Program-made: the position numbers and the translations under genes
In this document: positions 16,478 through 24,046 of the stretch, one piece after another
How the letters are laid out: the number at the start of each line of letters is the position of its first letter
Numbering within the stretch: position 1 is the stretch's first letter
DNA from: Acidobacteriota bacterium
GTDB lineage: Bacteria > Acidobacteriota > Terriglobia > Bryobacterales > Bryobacteraceae
Direction of reading: 5' to 3'
Assembly (NCBI GenBank): GCA_947470805.1
Contig: CANIVU010000096.1
Location: forward strand, 1-34,073
Length of the DNA: 34,073 nt
Notes under the pieces: model-generated
Seen by the model: only the letters and a program-made list of their open reading frames with translations
The model's database searches: none
Told to the model about the DNA's origin: nothing

Positions 16478-16957
16478 TTACTTGACCAAAGTGGCGATGG
16501 CCTGCGCTTCGCCGGACTTGCCTTCGCCTACCGGTCCGACCTTTTCGGCGGTTTTGAACTTCACGCCGACTTGATCGATGTCGAGTTCGAGGAGCCGGGC
16601 GATGTTGGCGCGGATGGCTTCCCGGAAGTCCTTCAGCTTGGGGCGCTGCAGGACGACGGTGGTGTCGACGTTGGAAATGGTCCAGCCGCGCTCGCGGACG
16701 AGCTTGGCTGCGTGGAGCAGGAAACGGTCGCTGGAAGCGCCCTTCCACTGCGGGTCCGTATCGGGGAAGTGCATGCCGATGTCGCCCAAAGCGAGGGCGC
16801 CGAGCAGAGCATCGGTCAGGGCGTGGAGTAGGATATCGGCGTCGGAATGGCCGTCGAGCCCGAATTCACAGGGCACGGTGATGCCGCCAAGAATCAGCGG
16901 CCGGCCGTCGGCAATCCGGTGATTGTCCCAGCCCAACCCGGTACGGATGGCGATCAT
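16478..16957 (-). CDS. ispF: 2-C-methyl-D-erythritol 2,4-cyclodiphosphate synthase
   Basis: A 159-residue enzyme of the non-mevalonate (MEP) isoprenoid pathway, making the cyclic diphosphate from CDP-ME 2-phosphate. The N-terminal R-x-G-x-G-W-D-N-H-R supplies the Asp and His metal ligands, and GHSDADILLHALTDALLGALALGDIG is the family signature. HFPDTDPQWKGASS and VKFKTAEKVGPVGEG complete the active-site blocks. Length is normal for a stand-alone trimeric IspF. The start overlaps the ispD stop by ATGA, so the two enzymes are translationally coupled without being fused. Confidence 0.96.
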   Translation of the reverse strand: MIAIRTGLGWDNHRIADGRPLILGGITVPCEFGLDGHSDADILLHALTDALLGALALGDIGMHFPDTDPQWKGASSDRFLLHAAKLVRERGWTISNVDTTVVLQRPKLKDFREAIRANIARLLELDIDQVGVKFKTAEKVGPVGEGKSGEAQAIATLVK

Positions 16958-17676
16958 GCCGACTGGCGCTCCCGCTCTTCGGCCAGGAACAGCTTGGCCA
17001 GATAGAGATCGGTCGGCTTGGTGATTTTGATATTGCGGTCGCTGCCGGGGACGACGTGGATGTTGACGTTTTCGAGCCGTTCTACGAGGCTGGCTTCATC
17101 GGTGCCGACGAAGCCGTCGGCGGTGGCTTTCGCAAACGCCTCGCGGATGATGGGGAGAGAGAACACCTGCGGCGTCTGCGCCATGACCAGCCGCTCGCGC
17201 GGGATGGTCGTTTCGATGCGGCTCAGGTGGACGCGCTTCACGGTGTCGACCGGGACGATCCCGAGAATGGCGGCACCGCAGGCGGCGGCTTCCTCGATCA
17301 CCTTCTCGACGGCGTCGAGTTCGACGAAGGGCCGCACGGCATCGTGCACGGCAACAAGCGTCGTGTCGGCGTCGAGATGGCTCAGCGCGTTTTCAACGGA
17401 CTGCTGCCGCGATTCGCCGCCGACCACTAGGCGTACCGGCTTGGCGAGGCTTTCGGCATCAAGCAGATCCTGGACCCAGGCAATGTCATCCCCGCGCAAG
17501 GCCACGACGATTTCGCCAACGGCCGAGCAGCGGGCGAACTTGCGAATGGTGTGCAGCAGAATCGGCACGCCTTCCAGCTGCAGGAACTGCTTGCGGCTAT
17601 GCGTTCCGGCGTCGGGTTGCGACTTGGCCATACGAGTCCCGAGACCCGCGGCAGGTAAAATGACAGCGACTTTCAT
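16954..17676 (-). CDS. ispD: 2-C-methyl-D-erythritol 4-phosphate cytidylyltransferase
   Basis: A 240-residue nucleotidyltransferase that joins CTP to MEP. The N-terminal ILPAAGLGTRM carries the CTP-binding loop, followed by RKQFLQLEGVPILLHTI. VVGGESRQQSVENAL and VAVHDAVRPFV are the other conserved blocks, and TDEASLVERL and SDRNIKITKPTDLYLA close the domain. A short insertion (KSQPDAGTHS) before RKQF is slightly longer than usual. It lies between the yacL-like gene (36 bp upstream) and ispF (4-bp overlap), the same order found in Bacillus-type genomes. Confidence 0.95.
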   Translation of the reverse strand: MKVAVILPAAGLGTRMAKSQPDAGTHSRKQFLQLEGVPILLHTIRKFARCSAVGEIVVALRGDDIAWVQDLLDAESLAKPVRLVVGGESRQQSVENALSHLDADTTLVAVHDAVRPFVELDAVEKVIEEAAACGAAILGIVPVDTVKRVHLSRIETTIPRERLVMAQTPQVFSLPIIREAFAKATADGFVGTDEASLVERLENVNIHVVPGSDRNIKITKPTDLYLAKLFLAEERERQSA

Positions 17677-17712
17677 GGTAGAGGGAGCCTAACTTGCTAT
17701 TGTAAGCCCGAT

Positions 17713-18747
17713 TTAGTGCGACGCGGCGCGCTCGGCTGGCTTTTCCGCTACATGGATCCGGTCGTCGAAGCGGCCGAAGATCATTTTGCCCGCCGTCGTT
17801 TGCAGGACGCTGGTGACGGTGATCTCGATTGTCTTTGAGATCAGCTTCTTCGCGTTGTCCACGACCACCATGGTGCCGTCATCGAGGTAGGCAACTCCCT
17901 GGTTCGATTCCTTGCCCTCTTTGATGATGAAGACCTTCATCATCTCGCCGGGCAGCACGACGGGCTTCAAGGCGTTGGCGAGCTCGTTGATGTTCAACAC
18001 CTGCACGCCGTGGAGCGTGGCCACCTTGTTCAGGTTGAAGTCGTTGGTCACGACGCTGCAGTTGTAGAGCTTGGCGAGTTCGATCAGCTTCATGTCGACT
18101 TCGCGCGTTTGCGGAAAGTCGTCTTCGACGATGCGGACCTGGAGGTCGGGGTTTTTCTGGATCTTTTGCAGAATGTCGAGCCCACGGCGGCCGCGGTTGC
18201 GCTTCATGGAGTCGGCCGAGTCGGCGACGAGTTGGAGTTCGCGGAGGACAAATTGCGGGATGACGAGGACGCCGTCGAGCAAGCCGGTTTCGACGATGTC
18301 GGCGATGCGGCCGTCGATGATGACGGAGGTGTCCAGAATCTTGAACTGCTGCTTGGTGGAGATCTCGCCGCCGAAGACGCCGCCAAGGGCGGACAGATTC
18401 AGCATTTCGCCTTTGTGGGCGCCGACGACGAGTCCGCAATAGGTCATCCAAAGGAGGATGGAAAGCTCGATGAAGGGAAGTGCGCTGCGGTCGCCTGCCA
18501 GTGCTTTTTCCAGAACGAGGGAGATCAGGAACGCACCGACGATGCCGAGGAGCGAGCCCGCCGCCGCGCCCATGAGGCGCTTCAACGTGATCTCGCGGAT
18601 CCGGTGTTCAAAGAACAGGATCAAGCCGCAGAGGGCAACGCCCACACCCGCGGCGAGCGGCCGTTCGAGGCCGAAGGGCTGAAGAAACCAGGCGGCTGAG
18701 GCCAGGAGCAGCAACAAGGTTGCCCGGAGTAGTAGAAAGTCCCGCAT
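17713..18747 (-). CDS. Membrane PIN-TRAM domain protein (YacL-like)
   Basis: A 344-residue protein. Four hydrophobic helices fill the first 120 or so residues. A PIN domain follows, starting at KILDTSVIIDGRIADI, with acidic residues in DTS, D-x-x-VETG, RELQLVADS and VVTNDFNLNKVA forming the metal site. The end (about 265-330) is a TRAM domain (VAYLDDGTMVVVDNAKKLISKTIEITVTSVLQTTAGKMIFGRF) expected to bind RNA. YacL-family proteins are likely membrane-tethered ribonucleases. An AGAGGA ribosome site lies a few bases before the ATG. On the upstream side a TATAAC box lies 26 bp before the start, with TTAACA further up at a short spacing. The neighbouring ispD-ispF order is conserved elsewhere. Confidence 0.9.
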   Translation of the reverse strand: MRDFLLLRATLLLLLASAAWFLQPFGLERPLAAGVGVALCGLILFFEHRIREITLKRLMGAAAGSLLGIVGAFLISLVLEKALAGDRSALPFIELSILLWMTYCGLVVGAHKGEMLNLSALGGVFGGEISTKQQFKILDTSVIIDGRIADIVETGLLDGVLVIPQFVLRELQLVADSADSMKRNRGRRGLDILQKIQKNPDLQVRIVEDDFPQTREVDMKLIELAKLYNCSVVTNDFNLNKVATLHGVQVLNINELANALKPVVLPGEMMKVFIIKEGKESNQGVAYLDDGTMVVVDNAKKLISKTIEITVTSVLQTTAGKMIFGRFDDRIHVAEKPAERAASH

Positions 18748-18817
18748 GCGTCCTCTGGGGTACGAGCGACTCCGTTATATCACGGATTTCACTTTGTTAA
18801 CAGCCCAATACAAAACA

Positions 18818-18849
18818 GAAAAGGCGACCTCTTGCGAGATCGCCTTTTC
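18818..18849 (-). terminator. Intrinsic terminator after the RRM gene
   Basis: AAAAGGCGA at 18819-18827 pairs with TCGCCTTTT at 18840-18848. The helix extends inward through CTC/GAG with one mismatch to a TTGC loop, and outward by one G-C pair. The helix is GC-rich in its core with T-runs on both strands. It starts 21 bp after the stop of the RRM gene and stops minus-strand transcription before the yacL-like gene; it could also act on the other strand. Confidence 0.82.
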
Positions 18850-18869
18850 CAAACGACGGAAAACTTTGT

Positions 18870-19298
18870 TTACAGCGCCTTTGCCAATTCCTCGGCAAAT
18901 GCACTCGTCGGCTGGGGCTTGTTGCTTTTACGCTTTGCCGCAGTGGGAGCGCCAGCGTCGCGGTTCGGCCGCGGACGCTTGTTCCGATCCATTCCAGGAG
19001 GCCCAGTCATGGGGCCGGCCGCCTTTACAGGGGCTCCGCCTTTCGACTTCGGCGGCTGTGCTGGATTGGCACGGAGCAGGCGATCTTCCAGAGGCGCGCG
19101 ATCAAATCGGCGGATGATCGAATTCATCTCCTCCACGTTGGGAGCTTCAATGAATGCGAACCCTTTGGACTCTTGTGTTTCGGGGTTACGGATGACCTTA
19201 ATGGAATCAGCGACCAGGTTCTCAGCAGAGAGCCAGGACTTGATGTCGTCGGCGGTCACCCAGGCAGGAAGGTTGCCAAGGAAAACGGTATTACTCAT
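18870..19298 (-). CDS. RRM RNA-binding protein with basic low-complexity tail
   Basis: A 142-residue protein. Residues 1-80 form one RNA-recognition motif: RNP2 is VFLGNL near 5-10 and RNP1 is KGFAFIEA near 45-52, with the expected aromatic residues for stacking on RNA. Residues 81-142 are rich in Pro, Lys, Arg and Ala (KRPRPNRDAGAP, KRKSNKPQP) and probably disordered, adding nonspecific RNA affinity. The layout matches bacterial Rbp-type glycine-rich or cold-responsive RNA-binding proteins, and a post-transcriptional role is likely but not shown. It is a single-gene unit, flanked by terminators at 18818 and 19410. No strong ribosome site is close to the ATG; a GGAG lies 16 nt away. Confidence 0.88.
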   Translation of the reverse strand: MSNTVFLGNLPAWVTADDIKSWLSAENLVADSIKVIRNPETQESKGFAFIEAPNVEEMNSIIRRFDRAPLEDRLLRANPAQPPKSKGGAPVKAAGPMTGPPGMDRNKRPRPNRDAGAPTAAKRKSNKPQPTSAFAEELAKAL

Positions 19299-19334
19299 TC
19301 GGCGGTGCTAACCACTCCGTTGCGGTGGGATTTT

Positions 19335-19350
19335 CGAGGTAAATTCCTCG
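19335..19350. repeat. Short dyad in the leader of the RRM gene
   Basis: CGAGG and CCTCG are separated by six A/T-rich bases, 37 bp upstream of the RRM start codon. It could be a small RNA hairpin in the leader or a protein site. The arms are only 5 bp, so chance is possible. Confidence 0.3.
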
Positions 19351-19409
19351 GGGAGCACTCCCATGCTAACACACGTGCAGGGGTGCGCAAACACAACACT
19401 TAGCGAATT

Positions 19410-19454
19410 GCAAGAAAAAAGCCGTTCCCGGCCTGGGAACTGCTTTTTTCTTGC
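19410..19454 (-). terminator. Strong intrinsic terminator after serA
   Basis: GCAAGAAAAAAGC at 19410-19422 is the exact reverse complement of GCTTTTTTCTTGC at 19442-19454. Inside, GTTCCC pairs with GGGAAC around a 5-base loop, with one mismatch between the two helices. A T6 run follows the GC-rich helix on either strand, so it can end serA transcription (14 bp after its stop) and is symmetric enough to work in both directions. Confidence 0.9.
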
Positions 19455-19467
19455 CTTAGTAACGGGT

Positions 19468-21057
19468 TTACGCCAGGAATTCGACCGGACGGACCGTCAG
19501 AATTGCCGGATTGGATTGCAGGTCGGCGCGAACAGCATCGGTAACGACACCATCCACTTCCACCACCGCGATTGCCTGGATGTGCTGGCCCGCCGCTGCG
19601 GCCTCCTGGCGCCCCAGGGAGAAGTTGGCGATGTTGATGCCAGCCTTGCCCAAAGAATTGCCCACGTGGCCGATCACGCCCGGCACGTCGTTGTTCTTGA
19701 GGTACAGCAGGTGCCCGCTCAGCGTTGCTTCGCAGTAGATGCCGTCCACCATGATCAAGCGGGGCTTGTTGAGGATGACCGCGCCTTCCACGACCGTCAC
19801 GCCGGCATCGGTTTCCAGTTCCAAACGGATGGAATCGATGTGGCCGGAGCGCTTCTCATGGGTTTCAGAGACGCTCAGGCCGCGCTCGGTGGCGATCGGC
19901 ATGGCGTTCACCAGGTTCGCCCGCTGTTCGAGGGACCGGTTCAGCACGCCCGCCATGCCCGCGTTGCGGAGCAGGGTGGTGTTGAAGTCGGCGATACGGC
20001 CGGAATAGGTGAGCTTGACGCCTTTGGGGTGCCCTTCGGCAGCGAAGGCGGCGAAGTTGCCCAGCCGTTCGGCCAGCGCGATGTAGGGGCCGACGGCCTT
20101 GTACATGTCCGGCGAAAGCGCGGGCATGTTGACCGCGTTCAGCGCGATGCCGTTGACCAGGTATTCCACCAGCTGTTCGGCAATGCGCACGCCCACGATT
20201 TCCTGCGCCTCGTCGGTCGAACCGCCGATGTGCGGGGTTGCCAACAGGTTCTCAGCGGCCAGAAGCGGGTCGTCCGCTGCCGGCGGTTCCTTTTCGAACA
20301 CGTCCAAGCCCGCGCCGCCCACCTTGCCGCTGGCCAAGGCCGCGGCGATGTCAGCCGATTTGATCAGTTCGCCGCGGGCGCAGTTGATGATGCGCACGCC
20401 GGTCTTCATCTTGTCGAAGGCCGCCGCGTTCAACATCCCGTGCGTTTCCGGCGTCAGCGCCATATGCAGGGAGATGTAGTCGCTCTGGGCGTACAGAGAA
20501 TCCAGCGTGACCAGTTCGACGTTCAGGTCGGCCGCGGTCTGCGGGTTCACGAACGGGTCGTGCGCGATGATACGCATGTCGAAGCCGGAGGCGCGTTTGA
20601 CGACTTCCCGGCCGATCGAGCCCAGACCCATCACGCCCAGCGTCTTGCCACGCAGTTCGTTGCCCTGGAACTTCTTCTTTTCCCACTTGCCGCTCTTGGT
20701 GGAGGCGCTCGCCGCCGGGATGGCCCGAGCCAGCGACAGCATCAGGCCGATGGTGTGTTCAGCCACCGAAATCGCGTTGCCGCCCGGCGTGTTCATGACC
20801 AGCACGCCGGCAGCCGTCGAAGCTTCCAGGTCGACGTTGTCCACGCCGACACCGGCGCGGCCGACAACCTTCAGCTTCGGAGATTTCGACAGGACGTCTT
20901 TGTTGACCTTCACCGCGCTGCGCACCAGCAACGCGTCGCAGTCACCAAGGTGTTCCGCGTATTCCTTCGGGTTGGAGACGACGATGTCCCACCCGGCCTG
21001 CGCACGCAGTAATTCCAGACCGGCCGCTGCCAGTGGTTCCGCTACAAGAATCTTCAT
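19468..21057 (-). CDS. serA: D-3-phosphoglycerate dehydrogenase, long form with ACT domain
   Basis: A 529-residue enzyme catalysing the first step of serine synthesis. The substrate-domain block GRAGVGVDNVDL is followed by the NAD-binding GVMGLGSIGREVV, the catalytic Arg in NCARGELI, Glu in DVFEKEPP, and His in TPHIGGST. Residues about 320-450 are the intervening allosteric-substrate domain, and the last 75 form an ACT domain (YLKNNDVPGVIGHVGNSLGKAGINIANFSLGR) that suggests serine feedback. A GGAAG ribosome site lies 7 nt before the ATG. It follows the class V aminotransferase gene by 24 bp, consistent with a serine-pathway operon ended by the terminator at 19410. Confidence 0.96.
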   Translation of the reverse strand: MKILVAEPLAAAGLELLRAQAGWDIVVSNPKEYAEHLGDCDALLVRSAVKVNKDVLSKSPKLKVVGRAGVGVDNVDLEASTAAGVLVMNTPGGNAISVAEHTIGLMLSLARAIPAASASTKSGKWEKKKFQGNELRGKTLGVMGLGSIGREVVKRASGFDMRIIAHDPFVNPQTAADLNVELVTLDSLYAQSDYISLHMALTPETHGMLNAAAFDKMKTGVRIINCARGELIKSADIAAALASGKVGGAGLDVFEKEPPAADDPLLAAENLLATPHIGGSTDEAQEIVGVRIAEQLVEYLVNGIALNAVNMPALSPDMYKAVGPYIALAERLGNFAAFAAEGHPKGVKLTYSGRIADFNTTLLRNAGMAGVLNRSLEQRANLVNAMPIATERGLSVSETHEKRSGHIDSIRLELETDAGVTVVEGAVILNKPRLIMVDGIYCEATLSGHLLYLKNNDVPGVIGHVGNSLGKAGINIANFSLGRQEAAAAGQHIQAIAVVEVDGVVTDAVRADLQSNPAILTVRPVEFLA

Positions 21058-21081
21058 TGGTTTGCTTCCGCTCCCGTATTG

Positions 21082-22254
21082 TTACGCCTTGGCCGCGGGC
21101 GACATGGCCGCCTCGGCATATACACGCTGCACCGCTGCCACGCCAGAGCCCAATTCCACCTTGTGGCCGTTGGCTTGGAGGATCAGTTCGAGTGCCGCGA
21201 TCACCGCGAACATATCGGCAAAATCAAAGTAGCCGAGATGCGCCATGCGGAAAATCTGCCCCTTCATCGTGCCCTGGCCGTTGGCGATGATGGCGCCAAA
21301 GTGGGTACGGAAGCCCTTCACGATCACGCCGGAATCCATGCCGGCCGGAGCCTTGATGGCCGTCACGGAGTTGCCAGGCGCGGTGGGCGCGAACAGTTCC
21401 AGACCCAGCGCCTTGGCGGCTTCGCGCGTGGCTTTCGCCAGCAACTGCGCGTTTTCGATCAACTTCGGCATGCCCAACTGCTTGATGTAGTCCAGCGCGG
21501 CGTTCAATGCGATGATGTGCGAGGTGTTCGGCGTCCAGCTGGACCCCTCACCCTTGTCGATCATCTTCTTTTCCTTCTTCAGGTCGAAGTAGAAGCGCGG
21601 AATCGTGGCCGTTTCATTGGCTTTCCAGGCCTTGGCGCTGACCGTAACGAAGGCCAGACCGGGAGGAATCATGAACGACTTCTGGCTACCGCCGACGCAG
21701 ATATCGATGCCCCAGCCGTCGATGTCGAGCGGCATGGTGCCGATGCCGGTGATCGCGTCCACGATGAACAGCGCGTCGGTCTTCTTCACCGCCGCCGCCA
21801 TCGCTTCCACGTCGTGCATGGCGCCCGTCGACGTTTCCGACGCCTGCACCATCACGGCCTTGACATCGGGATTTTCGGCCAGCGCGGCTTCCACACGGTC
21901 CGGAGTGACAACGTCGCCGTATTCGGCCTTCAACACGACCGCGTTCAAAGAGTACGCCTTGGCGATCTCCACCCAGCGTTCGCCGAACTTACCGGCGCAG
22001 CAGATGATGACTTTGTCGCCCATCGACAGGAAGTTCGAAGCCGACGCTTCCAAGCCGCCCGAACCGGAAGAAACCAGAATGAACACATCGTTGGACGTGC
22101 CGAGGACTTCCTTCAGCGAAGCCAGTGCCTGGTTCTGGATTTTTACGAAATCCTGGGTGCGGTGGTGGACATCCGAAGCCATCATTGCGTGGAGGGCTGG
22201 CGGATAGAGGGGCGTCGGGCCCGGTGTCAGGAGACGTTGCTTTTTAATGTGCAT
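21082..22254 (-). CDS. Class V PLP aminotransferase (alanine/serine-glyoxylate or phosphoserine type)
   Basis: A 390-residue fold-type I PLP enzyme. It opens LTPGPTPLYPPAL and HHRTQDF, the family signature; SSGSGGLEASASNFL binds the cofactor phosphate; DAITGIGTMPLDID holds the PLP-ring aspartate; and VGGSQKSFMIPPGLAF contains the Schiff-base lysine. Relatives are annotated as alanine-glyoxylate or serine-pyruvate aminotransferases. Its position directly before serA suggests it may transaminate 3-phosphohydroxypyruvate, taking the place of SerC; this is inference from context. The start MHIKKQR at 22254 has no obvious ribosome site. It diverges from the yqeY gene over 50 bp. Confidence 0.9.
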   Translation of the reverse strand: MHIKKQRLLTPGPTPLYPPALHAMMASDVHHRTQDFVKIQNQALASLKEVLGTSNDVFILVSSGSGGLEASASNFLSMGDKVIICCAGKFGERWVEIAKAYSLNAVVLKAEYGDVVTPDRVEAALAENPDVKAVMVQASETSTGAMHDVEAMAAAVKKTDALFIVDAITGIGTMPLDIDGWGIDICVGGSQKSFMIPPGLAFVTVSAKAWKANETATIPRFYFDLKKEKKMIDKGEGSSWTPNTSHIIALNAALDYIKQLGMPKLIENAQLLAKATREAAKALGLELFAPTAPGNSVTAIKAPAGMDSGVIVKGFRTHFGAIIANGQGTMKGQIFRMAHLGYFDFADMFAVIAALELILQANGHKVELGSGVAAVQRVYAEAAMSPAAKA

Positions 22255-22304
22255 GGGATAGGAGAAATGAGAACTGCTAGAGCGTACAATTAGGATAACA
22301 AAAC

Positions 22305-22751
22305 ATGCCTCTCCTCGATCAGATACAGAAGGATATGGTGGCCGCGATGAAGGCCAAAGACGAGGCCCGCCTCAGCGCCATTCGCATGGTGAAGTCGGCC
22401 CTGCAGAAGTTTCAGATCGACAGCATGAAGCCGCTGGACGAAGCTGCGGAGATGCAGGTTTTGACCACCATCGCCAAGCAGCGCCGGGAGTCGATGGAAA
22501 TGTTCCGGGCCAACGGCCGCGCCGAACTGGCCGACAAGGAAGCCGCCGAACTGGCGCTGGTGGAGGGCTATCTGCCCGCCGCGCCGTCGGATGAGGAGAT
22601 CGACTCGGCCATCGCCGCCGCGATCGCCGAAACCGGGATCACCGATAAGTCGAAGATGGGTCTGGTGATGAACGCCGCCAAGGCGAAACTCGCCGGCAAG
22701 CGCGTCGACGGCAAAGCTTTGAGTGAAAAAGTGCGGGCGAAACTCGGCTAG
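22305..22751 (+). CDS. yqeY: GatB/YqeY domain protein
   Basis: A 148-residue protein of the YqeY family, related to the tail domain of the amidotransferase subunit GatB. It starts LLDQIQKDMVAAMKAKDEARLSAIRMVKSAL, then has KQRRESMEMFRANGR, AELALVEGYLPAAPSDEEI and GLVMNAAKAKLAGKRVDGKALSEKVRAKL, all conserved blocks. The role is not firmly known; a link to tRNA-dependent amidation is proposed from the domain. A TACAAT box at 22285-22290 and an AGGA sequence lie before the ATG. The stop codon is inside a palindrome shared with the convergent hydrolase gene. Confidence 0.93.
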   Translation: MPLLDQIQKDMVAAMKAKDEARLSAIRMVKSALQKFQIDSMKPLDEAAEMQVLTTIAKQRRESMEMFRANGRAELADKEAAELALVEGYLPAAPSDEEIDSAIAAAIAETGITDKSKMGLVMNAAKAKLAGKRVDGKALSEKVRAKLG

Positions 22752-22763
22752 TAGCCGAGTTTC
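22739..22763. terminator. Palindrome across two convergent stop codons
   Basis: GAAACTCGGCT at 22739-22749 and its exact reverse complement at 22753-22763 enclose a 3-base loop. The stops of yqeY (22749-22751) and the hydrolase gene (22748-22750 on the other strand) both fall in it, so the hairpin could stop transcription from both sides. It lacks a long T-run, which lowers confidence. Confidence 0.6.
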
Positions 22764-23836
22764 ACTACGCCGTCCTTCTTACCGCTAACTGCGCCATCGC
22801 GCAGCCACTCAAGCGACGCCTGGAACAGCAGCAGATGGTTCTTCTCCCACAACGCGTTGTGGGACGTGCACCCGAGGTCCAGGAATACTTTTTCCGTGGC
22901 GCCGAAGTCGTCGTAGAGGGCGCGGACGTTCGCCGGTAACGCCTGTTTGTCGTGCGCCGCGGCAACGAACAGACCGGGGATCTTCATCTTTCCTACGACC
23001 TTCTCGTTCCAACCCCATGTCCCGAGCAGCGGCGCCCGCCGGACGCCGGAACCCCACGTGGCTGCCTGCGGGTCGGAGGACTGCATGTCGGCCCACACGG
23101 CTTCCCTCGCCTTCGGATCCACCTGCTCCGGACAGCCCAACTGCCGGTCCCAATTCGCGTCGAACTCTTCGCGGGATTGCGTAGCGAACGTCGCTCCCGC
23201 CGCCGGGACCTGCGCCGGAGCTGCATCGGCCGAGCCCCGCCGGTAAGCCGGCGCAAGCAGGATCAGCTTCTTCACCTTGTCGGGATGTTGCGACGCATAG
23301 CCGCCCGCCCGCGGACCACCCAGCGACCAACCGACAAGACTCACCTTCTCCACTTGCCGTAACGCCCGTAAATAATCAACCACCGCGCCGATGTCATTCC
23401 AATCGGAGGCAATCGTCGTCATCTGCTGGCCATAGCTGGGCGCGCAGGTCACGCCGAAGACGGACTTCTGCTGATCGGCCGCCAGGTTGCACGGGTCGTT
23501 CATCGCCAGCGGACGCGTGGACCGGCCGTACCCGGTCATATCCATCGAAAACACGTCATACCCGGCCTTCGCCAGATACGCCATCCAGCTGTAGTCCTGA
23601 TACGGAACATCGAAGGCGACCTCCGCCGGCGTTCCGGCGCCATGCACGAACAGTACGATCTCTTTCCCGTGCCTCGCGCGCGTCACTTCGCGGACATAGA
23701 TGTTTGTCGTCTGGCCTGCGATCGACGGCACCGCGGACTTCACGCGGACGTAGTGATCCAGCCGTAGGATTCGCCCGCTATCGTCGCCGAAACAGGTCAG
23801 CCCAAAGGCAAGAATGAGTACCGCCGCGTGTCGCAT
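22748..23836 (-). CDS. Secreted alpha/beta hydrolase
   Basis: A 362-residue hydrolase from the ATG at 23836, which gives a signal peptide (MRHAAVLILAFGLTCFG). The oxyanion loop HGAG is near 65, DMTGYGRS near 99, the nucleophile elbow GWSLGG at 169-174 with Ser171, the acid Asp296 in AAAHDKQ, and His326 in TSHNALWE. It thus has a full triad. Four cysteines in the cap region could form disulfides. The substrate is unknown; the fold is shared by esterases, haloperoxidases and epoxide hydrolases. No ribosome site is visible, but TATAGT lies 7 bp before the ATG with a TTGCCG box 18 bp further up. An upstream in-frame codon at 23899 would spoil the signal peptide. It overlaps the yqeY stop by 4 bp. 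Confidence 0.83.
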   Translation of the reverse strand: MRHAAVLILAFGLTCFGDDSGRILRLDHYVRVKSAVPSIAGQTTNIYVREVTRARHGKEIVLFVHGAGTPAEVAFDVPYQDYSWMAYLAKAGYDVFSMDMTGYGRSTRPLAMNDPCNLAADQQKSVFGVTCAPSYGQQMTTIASDWNDIGAVVDYLRALRQVEKVSLVGWSLGGPRAGGYASQHPDKVKKLILLAPAYRRGSADAAPAQVPAAGATFATQSREEFDANWDRQLGCPEQVDPKAREAVWADMQSSDPQAATWGSGVRRAPLLGTWGWNEKVVGKMKIPGLFVAAAHDKQALPANVRALYDDFGATEKVFLDLGCTSHNALWEKNHLLLFQASLEWLRDGAVSGKKDGVVKLGY

Positions 23837-23843
23837 GGAGACA

Positions 23844-23873
23844 ACTATATGGGTACGCCTACAATAACGGCAA
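23844..23873 (-). promoter_or_regulatory. Likely promoter of the secreted hydrolase gene
   Basis: Read on the minus strand, TTGCCG (23868-23873) is followed after 18 bp by TATAGT (23844-23849). The -10 box ends 7 bp before the ATG, so the start of transcription would fall at or next to the start codon. Confidence 0.5.
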
Positions 23874-23996
23874 GTCGGCCCGCAAATCCCTGTTGCCAAA
23901 ATTCACGGAACTATTATTCTGACCGTAACTGGGATTTTTGGACAGTCCAGGCTCCTGAATTGCCAAACGAGCCCCGTTTCGACTCGATCAATCGGG

Positions 23997-24046
23997 GTCT
24001 CCGCTAGAGGGGTTGTCGTTGGGGAAAGGGTCTCTCTAGCGGAGAC
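23997..24046. repeat. 13-bp perfect inverted repeat with 24-base loop
   Basis: GTCTCCGCTAGAG at 23997-24009 is exactly repeated in reverse complement at 24034-24046. The loop is G-rich. No T-run follows on either strand, so it is not a standard terminator, although it lies after the TPR-redoxin gene stop (24090, minus strand). A small RNA, RNA-stability hairpin or remnant of a palindromic repeat element are the options. Confidence 0.65.

Noticed and set aside
19363-21012. A 549-codon plus-strand frame opposite serA
   Set aside because: Shadow of serA; it also begins inside the terminator at 19410 and lacks any recognisable domain.
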